The notes under the pieces were generated by a model. It was given only the letters and a program-made list of their open reading frames with translations. It was not told the origin of the DNA and made no database searches. This document shows positions 1 through 7,814 of a stretch of DNA of 64,000 nucleotides, piece by piece (the stretch's first letter is position 1; each line of letters opens with the position of its first letter). The position numbers and the translations under genes were made by a program. Source of the DNA: an uncultured Eubacteriales bacterium (GTDB lineage Bacteria > Bacillota > Clostridia > Oscillospirales > CAG-272); the NCBI GenBank assembly GCA_934446365.1, contig CAKSDZ010000001.1:248001-312000 (forward strand), in the 5' to 3' direction.

Positions 1-97
1 TGACCGGCTTTTTGTCCGTTCCGGCGCAGGCCGAAAATGCAAAAACAAAAGTGAGGACCAGCGCTGCCGCGAGCAGCAGGGAGATGAATTTTTTCAT
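1..97 (-). CDS. lipoprotein, 5' part only; probable ABC transporter substrate-binding protein
   Basis: Only the first 32 codons are inside the window. They encode a typical lipoprotein signal peptide: MKKF start, a hydrophobic core rich in Leu, Ala and Val, then the lipobox FSAC with the lipidated Cys at about residue 24. An AGAAGG ribosome binding site lies 6-11 bases before the ATG. The gene is preceded by a T-box leader with a candidate Trp (TGG) specifier. T-box-controlled lipoproteins in Firmicutes are often substrate-binding subunits of amino-acid ABC transporters, and a Trp specifier would suit TrpX of the TrpXYZ system. That function is inference from the leader; the sequence shows only a secreted lipoprotein N terminus. 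Confidence 0.75.
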   Translation of the reverse strand, partial: MKKFISLLLAAALVLTFVFAFSACAGTDKKPV

Positions 98-148
98 GAG
101 ACATACCTTCTTTCTGTTTTTATTTAGGATATCCGCACATGGCGGAAA

Positions 149-186
149 ATAAAAATCCCAAGCATTGTTTTTGACAATGCTTGGGA
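149..186 (-). terminator. intrinsic terminator of the T-box leader
   Basis: On the minus strand a 12-bp stem (TCCCAAGCATTG paired with CAATGCTTGGGA) is followed by a run of U. It lies just after the conserved T-box sequence and before the lipoprotein start. This is the standard position of the terminator that the antiterminator competes with in a transcriptional T-box. Confidence 0.9.
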
Positions 187-432
187 CGAATTTCAAAATA
201 AAATCCGCGGTACCACCCAAATTGAACATGGTTCGCTCTTTTCGCATACACGTCATATGCGGCGCCGGTGATAACGGAAGCGCGCCCCGTCGGAGCCTAC
301 TTGCCTTGCTTGCGTTCGGTCCGCCCTCGAAAGCCCATTCGCATCGTTTCGCCTGCCGCAATTCCACCGCATGCGGCTCTCTTGAAGGAGAAATGAGATG
401 TTACTTTTCTTTCTCACAGGTTTGATTTCTCT
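187..432 (-). promoter_or_regulatory. T-box riboswitch leader, probable tryptophan specifier
   Basis: The minus strand carries the T-box core GGGTGGTACCGCGG (205-218), the AGAGAG start of stem I, and the stem I segment GCGAATGGGCTTTCGAGGGC. In T-boxes the specifier codon follows a GAA of the specifier-loop S-turn. Here GAA (338-340) is followed by TGG (335-337), the Trp codon. The leader senses uncharged tRNA, which pairs with the specifier and the T-box bulge and stabilises the antiterminator so that the lipoprotein gene is transcribed. T-box identity is secure; the Trp assignment rests on reading the loop by eye. Confidence 0.9.
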
Positions 433-433
433 T

Positions 434-463
434 ATTATAATCCCATTCATACAGTTTTGTCAA
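434..463 (-). promoter_or_regulatory. promoter of the T-box leader
   Basis: TTGACA (458-463) and TATAAT (434-439) on the minus strand are separated by 18 bases. Transcription would start at the 5' end of the T-box leader. It is divergent from the iscR promoter about 30 bases away. Confidence 0.85.
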
Positions 464-493
464 TGGTTTTGTGAAAATTTTTTACATAAAAGA

Positions 494-522
494 TTGATTT
501 CCTACTTATCCTATGGTATAAT
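494..522 (+). promoter_or_regulatory. iscR promoter with internal putative IscR operator
   Basis: TTGATT (494-499) and TATAAT (517-522) have a 17-base spacer. The spacer is filled by a 19-bp imperfect dyad TCCTAC-N7-ATGGTA (500-518), which matches two dyads in the iscS promoter. Rrf2-family regulators commonly control their own genes, so autorepression by the IscR-like protein is a reasonable inference. Confidence 0.75.
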
Positions 523-583
523 GGTTATATAAATTGGAGCTGTCCTGTTTATGGGAACGATGTGACAAAAATCGGAGGTAAGC

Positions 584-988
584 ATGAAAATATCGACAAA
601 GGGACGCTATGCGACACGTGTGATGCTCGATCTTGCGGAAAATGAAAACGGAAGCTATATTTCCCTGAAAGAAATTGCGGAGCGTCAGGAAATTTCCGTG
701 AAATATCTTGAACAGATCGTGTCTCTTCTCTCAAAATGCGGTTATGTAATATCCTCGCGCGGAAGCTCAGGCGGCTACCGGCTTACCAAAAAACCGGAGG
801 AATACACAATAGGGGATATCCTGCGCGCGGCGGAGGGAAGTCTTGCTCCGGTTTTCTGCGTGGAGGGCGATTTTCAGTGCGACAGAGAGGAAACCTGCCA
901 CACATGCAGCTTTTGGAAGGGCTTATATGCGGCGGTAAACCAATATATAGACAGTGTGACGCTTGCCGATTTGATGAAAAAAGAATAA
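584..988 (+). CDS. iscR: Rrf2-family transcriptional regulator, IscR-like
   Basis: A 134-residue protein with the Rrf2 fold. It begins MKISTKGRYATRVMLDLA, followed by a winged helix with ISVKYLEQIVSLL (about residues 37-49) and the wing SRGSSGGYRL (58-67). Four cysteines at about 92, 99, 105 and 108 are placed to bind an Fe-S cluster, as in IscR. The gene has a GGAGG site before its ATG and lies directly upstream of a cysteine desulfurase and a scaffold gene. It probably senses Fe-S status and represses the isc genes, including itself. The alternative CymR role (cysteine metabolism) is less likely given the Cys cluster. Confidence 0.9.
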   Translation: MKISTKGRYATRVMLDLAENENGSYISLKEIAERQEISVKYLEQIVSLLSKCGYVISSRGSSGGYRLTKKPEEYTIGDILRAAEGSLAPVFCVEGDFQCDREETCHTCSFWKGLYAAVNQYIDSVTLADLMKKE

Positions 989-989
989 A

Positions 990-1041
990 TCCTATTGACA
1001 AGATGGGATTTGCGTGATATAATCCTATCAAACACATGGGA
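990..1041 (+). promoter_or_regulatory. iscS promoter flanked by two putative IscR operators
   Basis: A consensus promoter, TTGACA (995-1000), 17 bases, TATAAT (1018-1023), lies between iscR and iscS. Two 19-bp imperfect dyads overlap it: TCCTAT-N7-ATGGGA at 990-1008 covers the -35 and a second copy at 1023-1041 covers the start site. Their starts are 33 bp apart, about three helical turns. The arrangement suggests repression by steric block. Confidence 0.8.
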
Positions 1042-1079
1042 ATTTGTGCTTTTGGAAAGAAAGGAAGTGGCATTTTATT

Positions 1080-2264
1080 ATGATATATGCAGACAATGCG
1101 GCGACAACCAAGCTGTCGGATGCGGCCAAGACTGCGATGCTTCCGTATTTTGACGGGATTTACGGCAATCCGTCGAGTCTCCATACGGCGGGACAGGTTG
1201 CCAAAGAGGCGCTGGAGGATGCGCGCGGCAGAATCGCCGCGTTAATCGGCGCCGCACCGTCGGAGATCATTTTCACGTCGGGCGGGAGCGAAGCGGACAA
1301 TCAGGCGCTTCTCACTGCCGCCGAATATGGGAAAAAGCGTGGAAAGATGCACATCGTTTCAACGGCTTTTGAGCACCATGCGGTGCTTCATGCGCTGAAA
1401 AAGCTTGAAAAAAACGGCTTTGAGGTGACGCTGCTTGACGTTCACAAGAACGGAATCGTCACGGCGGAGGATGTAAAAGCGGCGATCCGGCCGGATACGG
1501 CCGCCGTATCGGTCATGTATGCCAATAACGAAATCGGGACGGTCATGCCGATAGAGGAAATCGGCGCGGTGTGCCGTGAGGCAGGCGTGCTTTTCCATAC
1601 GGACGCGGTTCAGGCTGCGGGACATATCGGAATCGACGTAAAAAAACAGAATATCGACATGCTTTCCGTTTCCGCGCATAAGTTCCACGGACCCAAGGGC
1701 GTCGGACTTCTGTATGTAAGGCGCGGAATCCCGGTTTCCGTCTTGATTGAAGGTGGCGCGCAGGAGCGCTCGCGCCGTGCGGGTACGGAGAACATCCCGG
1801 GAATCGTCGGAATGGCGGCGGCATTTGAGGATGCCTGCCGCAGTATGGACAGCAATACAAAATATGTATCCGCTCTGCGTGATAAGCTGATTGAGGGACT
1901 GTCGCATGTGCCGCACAGCGTACTGAACGGGGACAGGGAGCGCCGTCTTCCGGGAACGGTCAACATGTGCTTTGAGGGAATCGAGGGGGAGTCTCTTCTG
2001 CTGATGCTCGACGAAGTGGGTATCTGTGCGTCGTCCGGTTCGGCGTGTACCTCGGGCTCCCTCGATCCGAGCCATGTACTGCTCGCGCTGGGACTTCCGC
2101 ACGAGGTTGCGCACGGTTCTCTCCGGCTTTCGATCGATCAATACAATACGGAAACGGAAATCGACCACATCATCGAGACGGTGCCGCGTGTGGTTTCCTA
2201 TCTGCGGGATATCTCGCCGGTTTGGGAGGCACTTGAAAACGGCACGCGAGCTCATATTATATGA
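1080..2264 (+). CDS. iscS: cysteine desulfurase (IscS/NifS class)
   Basis: This PLP enzyme removes sulfur from cysteine to give alanine and an enzyme persulfide for Fe-S assembly. The 394-residue protein shows the class V aminotransferase features. The PLP lysine is Lys201 in SAHKFHGPKG, with HTDAVQ before it. The catalytic cysteine is Cys323 in SSGSACTSGS, in the extended loop typical of the IscS/NifS group. The start MIYADNAATT was chosen over an upstream in-frame start because it matches the family N terminus and has GGAAG upstream. It lies 18 bases before iscU, an operon pair. Confidence 0.95.
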   Translation: MIYADNAATTKLSDAAKTAMLPYFDGIYGNPSSLHTAGQVAKEALEDARGRIAALIGAAPSEIIFTSGGSEADNQALLTAAEYGKKRGKMHIVSTAFEHHAVLHALKKLEKNGFEVTLLDVHKNGIVTAEDVKAAIRPDTAAVSVMYANNEIGTVMPIEEIGAVCREAGVLFHTDAVQAAGHIGIDVKKQNIDMLSVSAHKFHGPKGVGLLYVRRGIPVSVLIEGGAQERSRRAGTENIPGIVGMAAAFEDACRSMDSNTKYVSALRDKLIEGLSHVPHSVLNGDRERRLPGTVNMCFEGIEGESLLLMLDEVGICASSGSACTSGSLDPSHVLLALGLPHEVAHGSLRLSIDQYNTETEIDHIIETVPRVVSYLRDISPVWEALENGTRAHII

Positions 2265-2282
2265 ATAAAGGAGGCGGTCAAG

Positions 2283-2711
2283 ATGCTTTACAGTGAAAAG
2301 GTAATGGATCATTTCAGAAATCCGAGAAATCTCGGAAAAATGGAGGACGCGGACGGCGTCGGTGAGGTCGGCAACGCGAAGTGCGGCGACATCATGAAAA
2401 TGTATATCAAGGTCAAGGACGGCATCATTACCGATGTCAAGTTCAATACGTTCGGATGCGGTTCGGCGATCGCCACAAGCTCGATGGCGACGGAAATGAT
2501 TAAGGGAAAACCGATTGAGGAAGCCCTGACGCTTTCCAATAAAGCGGTCGTCGAGGCGTTGGACGGGCTTCCGGCGCATAAGCTCCATTGCTCCGTTTTG
2601 GCGGAGGAAGCGGTGAAAGCCGCCGTGAAGGATTATTACGACAAGCACGGAATTTCTTATGATCCCGAGCTTTTCTGCGGCGGCGACTGCTGTCACTGCG
2701 GCGAGCATTAA
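2283..2711 (+). CDS. iscU: Fe-S cluster assembly scaffold, NifU/IscU N-terminal type
   Basis: The 142-residue scaffold receives sulfur from the desulfurase and builds clusters. Conserved ligands are present: Cys34 and Asp36 in KCGD, Cys59 in FGCGSAIA, and Cys103 in LHCS. The core ends near residue 125. After it comes a short tail, FCGGDCCHCGEH, with four extra cysteines, which the minimal IscU fold does not need. A strong AGGAGG precedes the ATG. The gene is the last of the iscR-iscS-iscU set and is followed by a terminator. It lacks the C-terminal Nfu domain of full NifU. Confidence 0.93.
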   Translation: MLYSEKVMDHFRNPRNLGKMEDADGVGEVGNAKCGDIMKMYIKVKDGIITDVKFNTFGCGSAIATSSMATEMIKGKPIEEALTLSNKAVVEALDGLPAHKLHCSVLAEEAVKAAVKDYYDKHGISYDPELFCGGDCCHCGEH

Positions 2712-2732
2712 AGCCGTATCCGTGCAAGCGGC

Positions 2733-2775
2733 AAAAGCTCCCTGTGTGGTGCACAGGGAGCTTTTACGGTTTTAT
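2733..2775 (+). terminator. terminator after iscU
   Basis: The 14-bp stem AAAAGCTCCCTGTG / CACAGGGAGCTTTT has a 5-base loop and is followed by ACGGTTTTAT. It ends the isc transcription unit. The rest of the gap up to rimP holds only the rimP promoter and leader described next. Confidence 0.8.
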
Positions 2776-2946
2776 CGGGGCTGTTTTTTGATCCGGAATA
2801 TTTTTCGCAGCAGAGGAACCAAGAGTTTCGGCGATTTTACCACAACGATCTTCAAGATGCTCATTCCTTTCGGCTTATACTATTCTGATTTTATTATATG
2901 AGCAATTAAAAACTTGGTGAAAAAGAAAAAAGTTTTTGCAAAAGTA

Positions 2947-2975
2947 TTGCATTTCCCGATATTATATGATATACT
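2947..2975 (+). promoter_or_regulatory. promoter of the rimP-nusA-infB operon
   Basis: TTGCAT (2947-2952), 17 bases, TATACT (2970-2975). It lies about 85 bases upstream of rimP and leaves a leader that holds a strong hairpin. Confidence 0.75.
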
Positions 2976-3004
2976 ATCACATAGAAGATTTAAAATACAG
3001 TAGA

Positions 3005-3033
3005 GTTGAGAGTGGGTTCCGCCCACTCTCAAC
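3005..3033 (+). promoter_or_regulatory. hairpin in the rimP leader
   Basis: A perfect 12-bp stem, GTTGAGAGTGGG / CCCACTCTCAAC, has a 5-base loop (TTCCG) and sits 27 bases before the rimP start. No U-run follows, so it is not an ordinary terminator. It may be a regulatory or stabilising element of the nusA operon mRNA, which in many bacteria is controlled in its leader. Confidence 0.7.
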
Positions 3034-3060
3034 TGTTTGTAAAGCGGAAAAGGAGGCTTT

Positions 3061-3564
3061 ATGGCGAAGGGAGCGAATATTGCGGAAAAGGTGGAGGCGC
3101 TGATCCGTCCCTGTATATCCGAGCTCGGATATCGCATTTGGGATGTGGAATATGTGAAGGAAGGCACCGAGTGGTATCTGCGCGTCACGCTCGATTCCGA
3201 TAGCGGAATCGGCATCGACGACTGCGAACGTGTGTCCCGCGCGATAAACCCCATCATCGATGAAGCGAATCCGATCGAGGATTTCTATTATTTGGAGGTC
3301 TCCTCTCCCGGAATCGAGAGAGTGCTTCGGCGGCCGGAGCATTTCGCGGCGTCGATCGGCTGTGATGTGGAAATCAGGCTTTTTGCTCCCGATGAAAGGA
3401 AAAAGAAAGCTTACGGCGGAAAGCTTGAAGCCTATGACGGCAAAACCGTCACGATTTCGTGCGGCACTGAAAAGATAACGATACCGTCGGAGAAAATATC
3501 CAAGATTCAGACGGTTTATGATTTTTCTCAATTTAACAGTAAGGAAGGTACAACGGAAAAATGA
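3061..3564 (+). CDS. rimP: ribosome maturation factor RimP
   Basis: RimP helps mature the 30S subunit. The 167-residue product has the two-domain layout. The N-terminal part contains GYRIWDVEYV and the DDCERVSR motif (about residues 60-67). The central YYLEVSSPGIERVLRRPEHF stretch (about 78-97) is the family signature, and an SH3-like C-terminal domain follows. It starts with AAGGAGG-ATG spacing and overlaps nusA by 4 bases, so it is the first gene of the classic Firmicute operon. Confidence 0.97.
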   Translation: MAKGANIAEKVEALIRPCISELGYRIWDVEYVKEGTEWYLRVTLDSDSGIGIDDCERVSRAINPIIDEANPIEDFYYLEVSSPGIERVLRRPEHFAASIGCDVEIRLFAPDERKKKAYGGKLEAYDGKTVTISCGTEKITIPSEKISKIQTVYDFSQFNSKEGTTEK

Positions 3565-4586
3565 ACACCGAATTTTTTAATGCGCTCGAAGCGCTTGAAA
3601 AGGAGCGCGGCATCCCGAAGGAATATATGCTCGAAAGAGTGGAGGCGGCGCTGATCAGCGCTTATAAAAAGGACAGCGGGGGCAACAGCAACGTGCGTGT
3701 CGTGCTGGATCCGGTGAAAAAAGACGTAAAGGTTTATCAGCTCAAAAACATTGTGGAGACCGTAGAGGACCCGGAAACGGAGATATCGCTTGAAGACGCC
3801 AAAAAGGTTAGTCGCAAATATACGCTCGGCGGTGTTGCGGAATTTGAGGTGAAAACCAAAAATTTCGGCCGTATCAGCGCACAGACGGCAAAACAGGTGA
3901 TCATTCAGGGCATCCGCGAAGCGGAGCGCTCCATGATGATCAGGGAATATGAAAGCAAAAAAGAGGAGGTCATCACGGCGACCGTCGTTAAAATCGACCC
4001 TCAAAACGGCAACGTCGTGGTCGATACCGGAACGAGCGAGGCGGTGCTTCTCAAAGGAGAACAGATTCCCGGAGAGGAGTTCGAGGTCGGCGAGCATATC
4101 AAGGTATTCGTGATGGAAGTGAAAAACGAAATCAAAGGACCGATTGTGACGCTCTCCCGCACGCACTTCGGACTTGTCAAGCGGCTTTTTGAGCTTGAAG
4201 TCCCGGAGATTCAGGACGGTACCGTCGTGATTAAGGGGATTGCAAGAGAAGCGGGTTCACGCACCAAAATGGCGGTGGAAAGCCGGGACGAGAATGTGGA
4301 TCCGGTCGGAGCCTGCATCGGAAACCGCGGCGGAAGAATTTCGAGTATTTTAAACGAGCTCCACGGAGAAAAAATCGACATCGTGAAATACAGCGAGCAG
4401 CCGGAGGAATATGTTTTGGCGGCGCTCTCGCCGGCATCCGTGAAAAGCGTTACCATGGACGGCGAACGAAGCTGCCGTGTCATTGTCGCTCCTGATCAGC
4501 TGTCGCTTGCCATCGGCAAGGAGGGGCAAAACGCCAGACTTGCGGCAAGACTTACCGGGTACAAAATCGATATCAAGACCGTATAA
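3561..4586 (+). CDS. nusA: transcription termination/antitermination factor NusA
   Basis: NusA binds RNA polymerase and nascent RNA and modulates pausing and termination. The 341-residue protein has the N-terminal RNAP-binding domain (about 1-125), an S1 domain (about 130-200) and two KH domains. The KH signatures are VGACIGNRGGRISSI near 250-265 and LSLAIGKEGQNARLAARLTG near 317-336. It stops right after KH2, as in Gram-positive NusA, which lacks the acidic repeats of E. coli. The ATG overlaps the rimP stop. Confidence 0.97.
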   Translation: MNTEFFNALEALEKERGIPKEYMLERVEAALISAYKKDSGGNSNVRVVLDPVKKDVKVYQLKNIVETVEDPETEISLEDAKKVSRKYTLGGVAEFEVKTKNFGRISAQTAKQVIIQGIREAERSMMIREYESKKEEVITATVVKIDPQNGNVVVDTGTSEAVLLKGEQIPGEEFEVGEHIKVFVMEVKNEIKGPIVTLSRTHFGLVKRLFELEVPEIQDGTVVIKGIAREAGSRTKMAVESRDENVDPVGACIGNRGGRISSILNELHGEKIDIVKYSEQPEEYVLAALSPASVKSVTMDGERSCRVIVAPDQLSLAIGKEGQNARLAARLTGYKIDIKTV

Positions 4587-4604
4587 GCGGAGGAGGGATG
4601 CGCT

Positions 4605-4883
4605 TTGCCGAATTCTGTAAAAAAGAAGACTCCGGAGCGTAAATGCATCGGATGCTCCGAGAAAAAAGCGAAAAACGAGCTGATTCGCGTCGTGAGGCTC
4701 CCGGACGGAGGCGGCGTCGAAATCGACCGCACCGGCAAAAAATCCGGACGCGGCGCGTATATATGTCCGTCAAAGGCTTGTCTGAAAAAGGCGAGAAAGC
4801 GTTTAGAAGCGAGTTTGGAATGCAAGATTCCGGACGAACTATTGGAAAAGCTCGAGCTTGAAATAGAAAATAACCGCACATGA
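4605..4883 (+). CDS. rnpM: YlxR family RNA-binding protein (RnpM)
   Basis: A 92-residue basic protein of the YlxR family, recently linked to RNase P modulation in Firmicutes. The signature is the RKCIGCSEKKAKNELIRVVR stretch (about 12-31), followed by RTGKKSGRGAYICPS and the paired Cys motif with CLKKA. The start is a TTG placed 8 bases after GGAGGAGGG. The ATG six bases earlier is in another frame. It lies between nusA and ylxQ, its usual place, and overlaps ylxQ by 4 bases. Confidence 0.93.
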   Translation: MPNSVKKKTPERKCIGCSEKKAKNELIRVVRLPDGGGVEIDRTGKKSGRGAYICPSKACLKKARKRLEASLECKIPDELLEKLELEIENNRT

Positions 4884-5194
4884 ATACGCCGATGAATTTA
4901 AAACAGACGCTTTTCCGGATCGGCCTTGCCAAGAAGGCCGGAGCACTTATCGCGGGAACCGATATGGTCTGCGACGGCATTCGGCAGGGAAAGGTCGTAT
5001 CCGTGGTTTCTTCAAACGACGTTTCGGCCAATACCGCGAAAAGAATCTCCGACTGCTGCGCCCATCACGGCGTCCGGCTGATAATCTGCGAGGCGCCGAA
5101 GGAAGCGCTTGGCGCAGCGATCGGAAAGCCGTATGCCGCATGTGTGGGAATTACCGATAAAAATTTGTCAGAGCTCATCTGCCGCAATCTATAA
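4880..5194 (+). CDS. ylxQ: L7Ae-family RNA-binding protein YlxQ
   Basis: A 104-residue protein with the L7Ae/L30e/S12e/Gadd45 fold: GLAKKAGALIAGTDMVCDGI (about 15-34), then a VVSSNDVSANT segment and VGITDKNLSELI near the end. These proteins bind kink-turn RNA and associate with ribosomes. The exact role in Clostridia is not settled. It overlaps the previous gene by 4 bases and precedes infB by 25 bases, as in Bacillus. Confidence 0.9.
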   Translation: MNTPMNLKQTLFRIGLAKKAGALIAGTDMVCDGIRQGKVVSVVSSNDVSANTAKRISDCCAHHGVRLIICEAPKEALGAAIGKPYAACVGITDKNLSELICRNL

Positions 5195-5219
5195 CGTACC
5201 GAGTGAAAGGAATGAAAAC

Positions 5220-7802
5220 ATGGCGATCAATCAAAATCAAACAAAAATCAGCGTGCTTGCCAAGGATTTCAACATAAAAAGCAAGGATATCGTCGATATT
5301 CTCGCGCTCGCCGGCATCGAAAAGAAAACCTCCGGAACCGTGGATTCGGACGAATTTTCGGTTTTCTTCGACCGGCTGACCGCAGAGCATCAGATTACAA
5401 ACATGTCGGATTATCTCGCGGGCAAAGCGGATATCGAAAGACCGAAGGTCAAGGAGGAGACTCCGAAGCCGGAGGAGAAGACTGCTGCGGCTGTGCAGGT
5501 TCCGGAAAAACCGGCTGCCGCGCCTGAGAACAAAGCGACAGAGACACCGGCGGCCCCCTCCGCTCCTGCGGCAAAAACGGAGACGGAGCGTAAGCCCGCT
5601 TACGATGCCTCCAAATTCCAGCGCCATCAGGAGCCGAATCGGCTAAGACCGCAGGAAACCAGACCGCAGCAGCCCGCACAGCCGCGTCCGGCACAGCAGC
5701 ATACGCAGCCGCAACCGACGCAGCAGTCACAGCGTCCGGTGCCGGCTGCTCCGGCTCAGCCGCAGCGCCCGATTCCGCAGCCTCAGCCGCAGAAGCCGAA
5801 GGAGAAAAAGGAACAGCGCCCTGTCGCGCCGAAAACCACCCGTATCGTCGATACAAGAACGACGACCGTGGACCTTTCCAAATACGACGAGCGGCTTGAA
5901 AGCTTTGTTCCGGATAGCGCGCGCAGAAACAATGCGACGCCCGACAGGCAGAAGCTGAAAAAGCAGCAGAATTATAATCCGTATGCCAAAGGGAACAAGG
6001 ACAAAAACAATAAAAACTTCAATAACAAGTTCAAGAAAACCGAGATCAAAAAGACGCAGCTTTCCGTATCCATTCCGGACGAGATCATCGTATCGGAGCT
6101 TGCGGCAAAGTTAAAAGTAACTGCGAGCGAGGTCGTAAAGAGACTCATGATGATGGGCGTCATGGCGACCGTCAATCAGGTAATCGATTACGATACGGCC
6201 TATCTTGTGGCCGATGAGCTCGGCGCAAAGGTGACAAAGGAGGTCGTCGTCACCATCGAGGAGAGGCTTTTCGACGAAGCCGACGACAGTCCCGCGTCGC
6301 TTGTCACCCGTCCTCCCGTCGTCTGCGTGATGGGACATGTCGATCACGGTAAAACCTCGCTGCTCGACGCCATCCGCAATACGCATGTGACGGCAGGCGA
6401 GGCAGGCGGCATCACCCAGCATATCGGCGCATACCGCGTGAACTGCAACGGAGAGGATATCACATTCCTCGACACGCCGGGACACGAAGCGTTTACCGCC
6501 ATGCGCGCGAGGGGCGCGAAGTCTACGGATATCGCGATTCTTGTCGTCGCCGCCGACGACGGCATCATGCCGCAGACGGTGGAGGCGATCAATCACGCGA
6601 AAGCGGCCGGCATTTCCATCATTGTGGCAATCAACAAGATCGACAAGCCCAGCGCCAATCCGGAAGCAATCAAGCAGGAGCTGACGAAATATGACCTCGT
6701 GCCGGAGGAATGGGGCGGCGATACGATATGCGTTCCCGTTTCCGCGCTCACCAAAAAGGGAATTCCGGAACTTCTTGAAATGATCCTGCTTGTCGCGGAA
6801 ATGAAGGAATTTAAGGCAAATCCGGACCGCCGCGCCAAAGGTATCGTCATTGAGGCGAAGCTCGACCGCGGCCGCGGACCGGTTGCGACCGTCCTCGTCC
6901 AGAACGGTACGCTTCACGCGGGCGATACTGTCATTGTCGGTACGGCTGTCGGACGTGTGCGCGCGATGAGCGACGACAAGGGTAAACAAATCAAAGCGGC
7001 GGGACCCTCCGTGCCGGTGGAAATCATCGGACTGGATTCCGTCCCGTCGGCGGGCGACGAGCTTTGTGCCGTCGAGGATGAGCGCATGGCAAAGGAGCTT
7101 GCCGAGCAGCGCCGCCAAAAGGCAAAGGAAGAGGTTTTCAAAGCCAATGCAAAGGTCAATCTCGACGACCTCTTTGCGCAGATGCGCGACGGCGTGAAGG
7201 ACCTCAATATCATCGTCAAGGCGGACGTGAAAGGCTCCGCCGAGGCAGTCAAGGCTTCGCTTGAAAAGCTCAGCAATGAAGAAGTAAAGGTCAATGTAAT
7301 TCATACCGGCGTCGGCGGTATCATCGAAGGAGACGTCATGCTGGCGTCCGCTTCCAATGCGATTATTGTGGGCTTCAATGTGCGTCCCGACAAGGCGGCG
7401 CTGGATTCGGCGGCTTTGCAGGGCGTGGATATCCGCACCTATCGCATCATCTATGAATGCATCGAAGAGATCACCGCTGCGATTAAGGGAATGCTGAAAC
7501 CGATCTACCGCGAGGTGGTTCTCGGCCATGCCGAGGTCAGACAGACAATTCATGTGCCGAATGTGGGCATGATTGCCGGCTCCTATGTGACGGACGGCAA
7601 AATCACGCGCGCATCCCTGATTCGCGTGATTCGCGACGGCGTGATTATCTTTGAGGATAAGATTTCCTCTCTGCGCCGCTTCAAGGACGACGTAAAAGAG
7701 GTAGCCTCCGGCTACGAATGCGGTGTCGGACTTGAAAAATTCAACGATATCAAAGAAAAAGACGTTCTTGAAGCCTATATCATGGAGCAGGTGGAACGGT
7801 AA
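5220..7802 (+). CDS. infB: translation initiation factor IF-2
   Basis: The GTPase that brings initiator tRNA to the 30S subunit. The 860-residue protein has an N-terminal IF2 domain (SVLAKDFNIKSKDIVDIL), then a long low-complexity linker rich in Pro, Gln and Ala (about 80-220) and a second IF2_N domain near 285-345. The G domain starts at about residue 371 with GHVDHGKTSL, followed by DTPGHEAF and NKID; the C domains end in the fMet-tRNA-binding part. The start MAINQNQTKI was chosen because GAAAGGA precedes it and the upstream extension lies inside ylxQ. Confidence 0.97.
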   Translation: MAINQNQTKISVLAKDFNIKSKDIVDILALAGIEKKTSGTVDSDEFSVFFDRLTAEHQITNMSDYLAGKADIERPKVKEETPKPEEKTAAAVQVPEKPAAAPENKATETPAAPSAPAAKTETERKPAYDASKFQRHQEPNRLRPQETRPQQPAQPRPAQQHTQPQPTQQSQRPVPAAPAQPQRPIPQPQPQKPKEKKEQRPVAPKTTRIVDTRTTTVDLSKYDERLESFVPDSARRNNATPDRQKLKKQQNYNPYAKGNKDKNNKNFNNKFKKTEIKKTQLSVSIPDEIIVSELAAKLKVTASEVVKRLMMMGVMATVNQVIDYDTAYLVADELGAKVTKEVVVTIEERLFDEADDSPASLVTRPPVVCVMGHVDHGKTSLLDAIRNTHVTAGEAGGITQHIGAYRVNCNGEDITFLDTPGHEAFTAMRARGAKSTDIAILVVAADDGIMPQTVEAINHAKAAGISIIVAINKIDKPSANPEAIKQELTKYDLVPEEWGGDTICVPVSALTKKGIPELLEMILLVAEMKEFKANPDRRAKGIVIEAKLDRGRGPVATVLVQNGTLHAGDTVIVGTAVGRVRAMSDDKGKQIKAAGPSVPVEIIGLDSVPSAGDELCAVEDERMAKELAEQRRQKAKEEVFKANAKVNLDDLFAQMRDGVKDLNIIVKADVKGSAEAVKASLEKLSNEEVKVNVIHTGVGGIIEGDVMLASASNAIIVGFNVRPDKAALDSAALQGVDIRTYRIIYECIEEITAAIKGMLKPIYREVVLGHAEVRQTIHVPNVGMIAGSYVTDGKITRASLIRVIRDGVIIFEDKISSLRRFKDDVKEVASGYECGVGLEKFNDIKEKDVLEAYIMEQVER

Positions 7803-7814
7803 AGGAGATTTTCG

